Part shown: piece after piece, positions 3,474 to 5,060 of the stretch
Numbering within the stretch: position 1 is the stretch's first letter
Layout of the letters: each line of letters begins with the position of its first letter
From: an uncultured Rothia sp.
GTDB taxonomy: Bacteria; Actinomycetota; Actinomycetes; Actinomycetales; Micrococcaceae
Assembly (NCBI GenBank): GCA_937935205.1
Contig: CALGXU010000145.1
Location: 1-5,060, forward strand
Length of the DNA stretch: 5,060 nt
Direction of reading: 5' to 3'
Notes under the pieces: model-generated
The model's input: only the letters and a program-made list of their open reading frames with translations
Database searches by the model: none
Told to the model about the DNA's origin: nothing
Position numbers and translations under genes: made by a program

Positions 3474-5060
3474 ATGACCACCTCACCCGAAAGCTCCGCC
3501 GCCGCGAAGCCCGCCGCGAAGTCCGCCCAGCTGCGCGGCCGCACCGAACCGCACATGCAAAGCATCAACATGCCGCAGCGCGAACCCATCGACCCCTACG
3601 AGCGGCCCTCCTACCCCTTCTTCTACGTGCCCACCGACCTGCTCATCGGCGGCAGCTGGGTCACCGGCGACAACGGCTCCTTCCCCGTGCACAACCCCTC
3701 CTGCGGCCAAATCCTCGCGCACGTCGCCGACGCCAGCGTCGAACAGGGCATCGAAGCACTCGACGCCGCCTGCGACGCCCGCACCTCCTGGGCGGCAACC
3801 AGCGTCCGCGAACGCGCCGACATCCTCAACCGCGCCTACACGCTCATGACGCAGCGCACCGAAGTCATCGCCCGACTCATGACCCTCGAAATGGGCAAGC
3901 CCCTCGACCAGTCCCGCGGCGAGGTCGCCTACGCCGCGAACTACCTGCGCTGGTACGCCGAAGAAGCCGCCCGCAACTTCGGCCGCACCGGTGCCGCCCC
4001 CGAATCTGGGCTGCAGATCACCACCGTACGCCGCCCCGTCGGCCCCTGCCTGCTTATCACCCCCTGGAACTTCCCGCTCGCCATGGCGGCACGCAAGGTT
4101 GCCCCGGCGCTCGCGGCGGGCTGCACAGCGGTGCTCAAGCCCGCCTCCCTGACCCCGCTCAGCTCCCTGTACTTCGCGTCCCTGATGCGTGAGGCGGGCC
4201 TGCCGGACGGCGTGCTGAACGTGGTGACCACCTCCCGCACCGGCGAGGTTGTCTCCGCGCTGATGGCTGATGAGCGCCTGCGGAAGGTCTCGTTCACCGG
4301 CTCCACCGCCGTGGGCCGCACCCTGCTCGCGCAGGCCTCGCAGAACGTTCTGCGCACCTCCATGGAGCTGGGCGGCAACGCCCCGTTCATCGTCTTTGAG
4401 GACGCAGACATCCCCGCCGCCGTTGAGGGCGCCTACGCCGCGAAGATGCGAAACATGGGTGAGGCGTGCACCGCCGCTAACCGAATCATCGTGCACGAGG
4501 ATGTTGCCGAAGAGTTCACCCGCGCCTTCGTGGAGCGCATGGAGGCGACCGTCGTGGGTGACGGAGCCATCGACGGAACCGAATGTGGACCGCTAATTCA
4601 ACCTTCAGCGGTTGAATCCATGCTTTTTATGGTCGAGGACGCCCTGGGTAAGGGCGCGCTCCTCGCCTGCGGCGGTTACATTCCCGAGCTGGACTCGAAG
4701 GTTTACGGCAACACCGGCGGCATGCCTAAGAACCTGAACAAGGGCAACTTCGTAACCCCCACTGTGCTGACCGGCGTGACCGATTCGATGCGCGTGTGGC
4801 GTGAAGAAATCTTCGGCCCCGTCGCCCCGATTGCCACGTTCAGCGGCTACGGCGAGGAGGGCGAATGCGCCGCCCTGAAGCTCGCCAACGACACCGAGTA
4901 CGGCCTGGCGGCGTACGTGTACACGAGCAACCATCCGCGCTTTACGCGCATGGCGGCAGGACTGGAGTTCGGTCTGATCGGTTACAACTCCGGCGTTATC
5001 TCGAATGCCGCAGCTCCCTTCGGCGGCGTGAAGCAGTCCGGTATGGGTCGCGAGGGCGGC
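3474..5060 (+). CDS. gabD: Succinate-semialdehyde dehydrogenase, NADP-type (partial, C terminus off the right edge)
   Basis: The visible part is 529 residues in one open frame. It belongs to the aldehyde dehydrogenase superfamily and most resembles GabD, which oxidises succinate semialdehyde to succinate in the cytoplasm and links GABA or 2-oxoglutarate breakdown to the TCA cycle. Landmarks in order are TPWNF with Asn199, LKPAS with Lys222 and Ser225 (the KPAS form is typical of NADP-preferring GabD), SFTGSTAVGR (273-282), the general base Glu298 in MELGG, the nucleophile Cys332 in GEACTAANR, EEIFGPV (444-450), and GGVKQSGMGREGG at the cut end. Only about 15-20 residues should be missing. Two oddities stand out: an N-terminal extension of about 55 residues rich in Ala, Ser and Pro before the usual LIGGSWV start, and an extra stretch near 402-425 (Gly-, Asn- and Lys-rich) before NFVTPTVL. 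Codon style changes near position 4060. A related semialdehyde or general aldehyde substrate is possible. Confidence 0.88.
   Translation, partial: MTTSPESSAAAKPAAKSAQLRGRTEPHMQSINMPQREPIDPYERPSYPFFYVPTDLLIGGSWVTGDNGSFPVHNPSCGQILAHVADASVEQGIEALDAACDARTSWAATSVRERADILNRAYTLMTQRTEVIARLMTLEMGKPLDQSRGEVAYAANYLRWYAEEAARNFGRTGAAPESGLQITTVRRPVGPCLLITPWNFPLAMAARKVAPALAAGCTAVLKPASLTPLSSLYFASLMREAGLPDGVLNVVTTSRTGEVVSALMADERLRKVSFTGSTAVGRTLLAQASQNVLRTSMELGGNAPFIVFEDADIPAAVEGAYAAKMRNMGEACTAANRIIVHEDVAEEFTRAFVERMEATVVGDGAIDGTECGPLIQPSAVESMLFMVEDALGKGALLACGGYIPELDSKVYGNTGGMPKNLNKGNFVTPTVLTGVTDSMRVWREEIFGPVAPIATFSGYGEEGECAALKLANDTEYGLAAYVYTSNHPRFTRMAAGLEFGLIGYNSGVISNAAAPFGGVKQSGMGREGG
4596..4617 (+). repeat. 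8-bp perfect inverted repeat inside gabD
   Basis: ATTCAACC (4596-4603) and GGTTGAAT (4610-4617) flank a 6-nt loop. The repeat falls in a short patch of codons otherwise rare in this gene (CTA ATT CAA CCT TCA), encoding residues around 374-381 just after the ECGPL motif. Confidence 0.55.

Noticed and set aside
3483..4496. Long minus-strand open frame opposite gabD
   Set aside because: Same reason: GC-rich shadow of an aldehyde dehydrogenase with intact catalytic motifs. The product is a Gly/Ala/His-rich string without recognisable domains.
1..5060. CRISPR array, tRNA, rRNA or insertion sequence
   Set aside because: I looked for regularly spaced repeats, cloverleaf-type arms and transposase motifs by eye and saw none.

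Overview
The window looks like ordinary chromosome from a moderately GC-rich actinobacterium. Three things point that way: strong preference for C/G-ending codons, purine-rich GGAG/AAAGG ribosome sites, and an actinobacterial-type Tat-exported phosphodiesterase. The overall style suggests Micrococcaceae, possibly Rothia, but the genus is my inference from gene style and is not proven by the sequence.

Layout from left to right. Positions 1-307 (minus strand) hold the start of a gene for a small ArsD-like/thioredoxin-fold protein that runs off the left edge. Positions 308-641 are a divergent intergenic region with several short perfect palindromes. Positions 642-1154 (plus) encode a free-standing glucose-family PTS EIIA protein (Crr-like), followed by a good intrinsic terminator at 1218-1266. 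Positions 1267-1544 are a structured, partly AT-rich leader or spacer. Positions 1545-3149 (plus) encode a secreted Tat-dependent glycerophosphodiester phosphodiesterase with an extra C-terminal beta-rich domain. Positions 3150-3473 are a spacer unusually rich in inverted repeats, including a 16-bp hairpin, and carry a G-quadruplex motif just upstream of a -10 element. Positions 3474-5060 (plus) encode a succinate-semialdehyde dehydrogenase (GabD type) that is cut by the right edge shortly before its expected C terminus.

The genes do not form one obvious operon. Each plus-strand gene has its own ribosome site and is separated from the next by about 320-390 bases of non-coding DNA with hairpins. 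The shared theme is general carbon metabolism: sugar uptake and its regulation (EIIA), recovery of glycerol phosphate from extracellular phosphodiesters (GDPD), and feeding of succinate semialdehyde into the TCA cycle (GabD). I see no mobile element, CRISPR array, tRNA or rRNA, and no cluster that amounts to a new multi-gene system. The observations most worth a second look are the Asp-to-Ser change at a metal-ligand position of the phosphodiesterase, the structured 3150-3420 spacer with its promoter-adjacent G-quadruplex motif, and an abrupt change of synonymous codon style inside gabD near position 4060.
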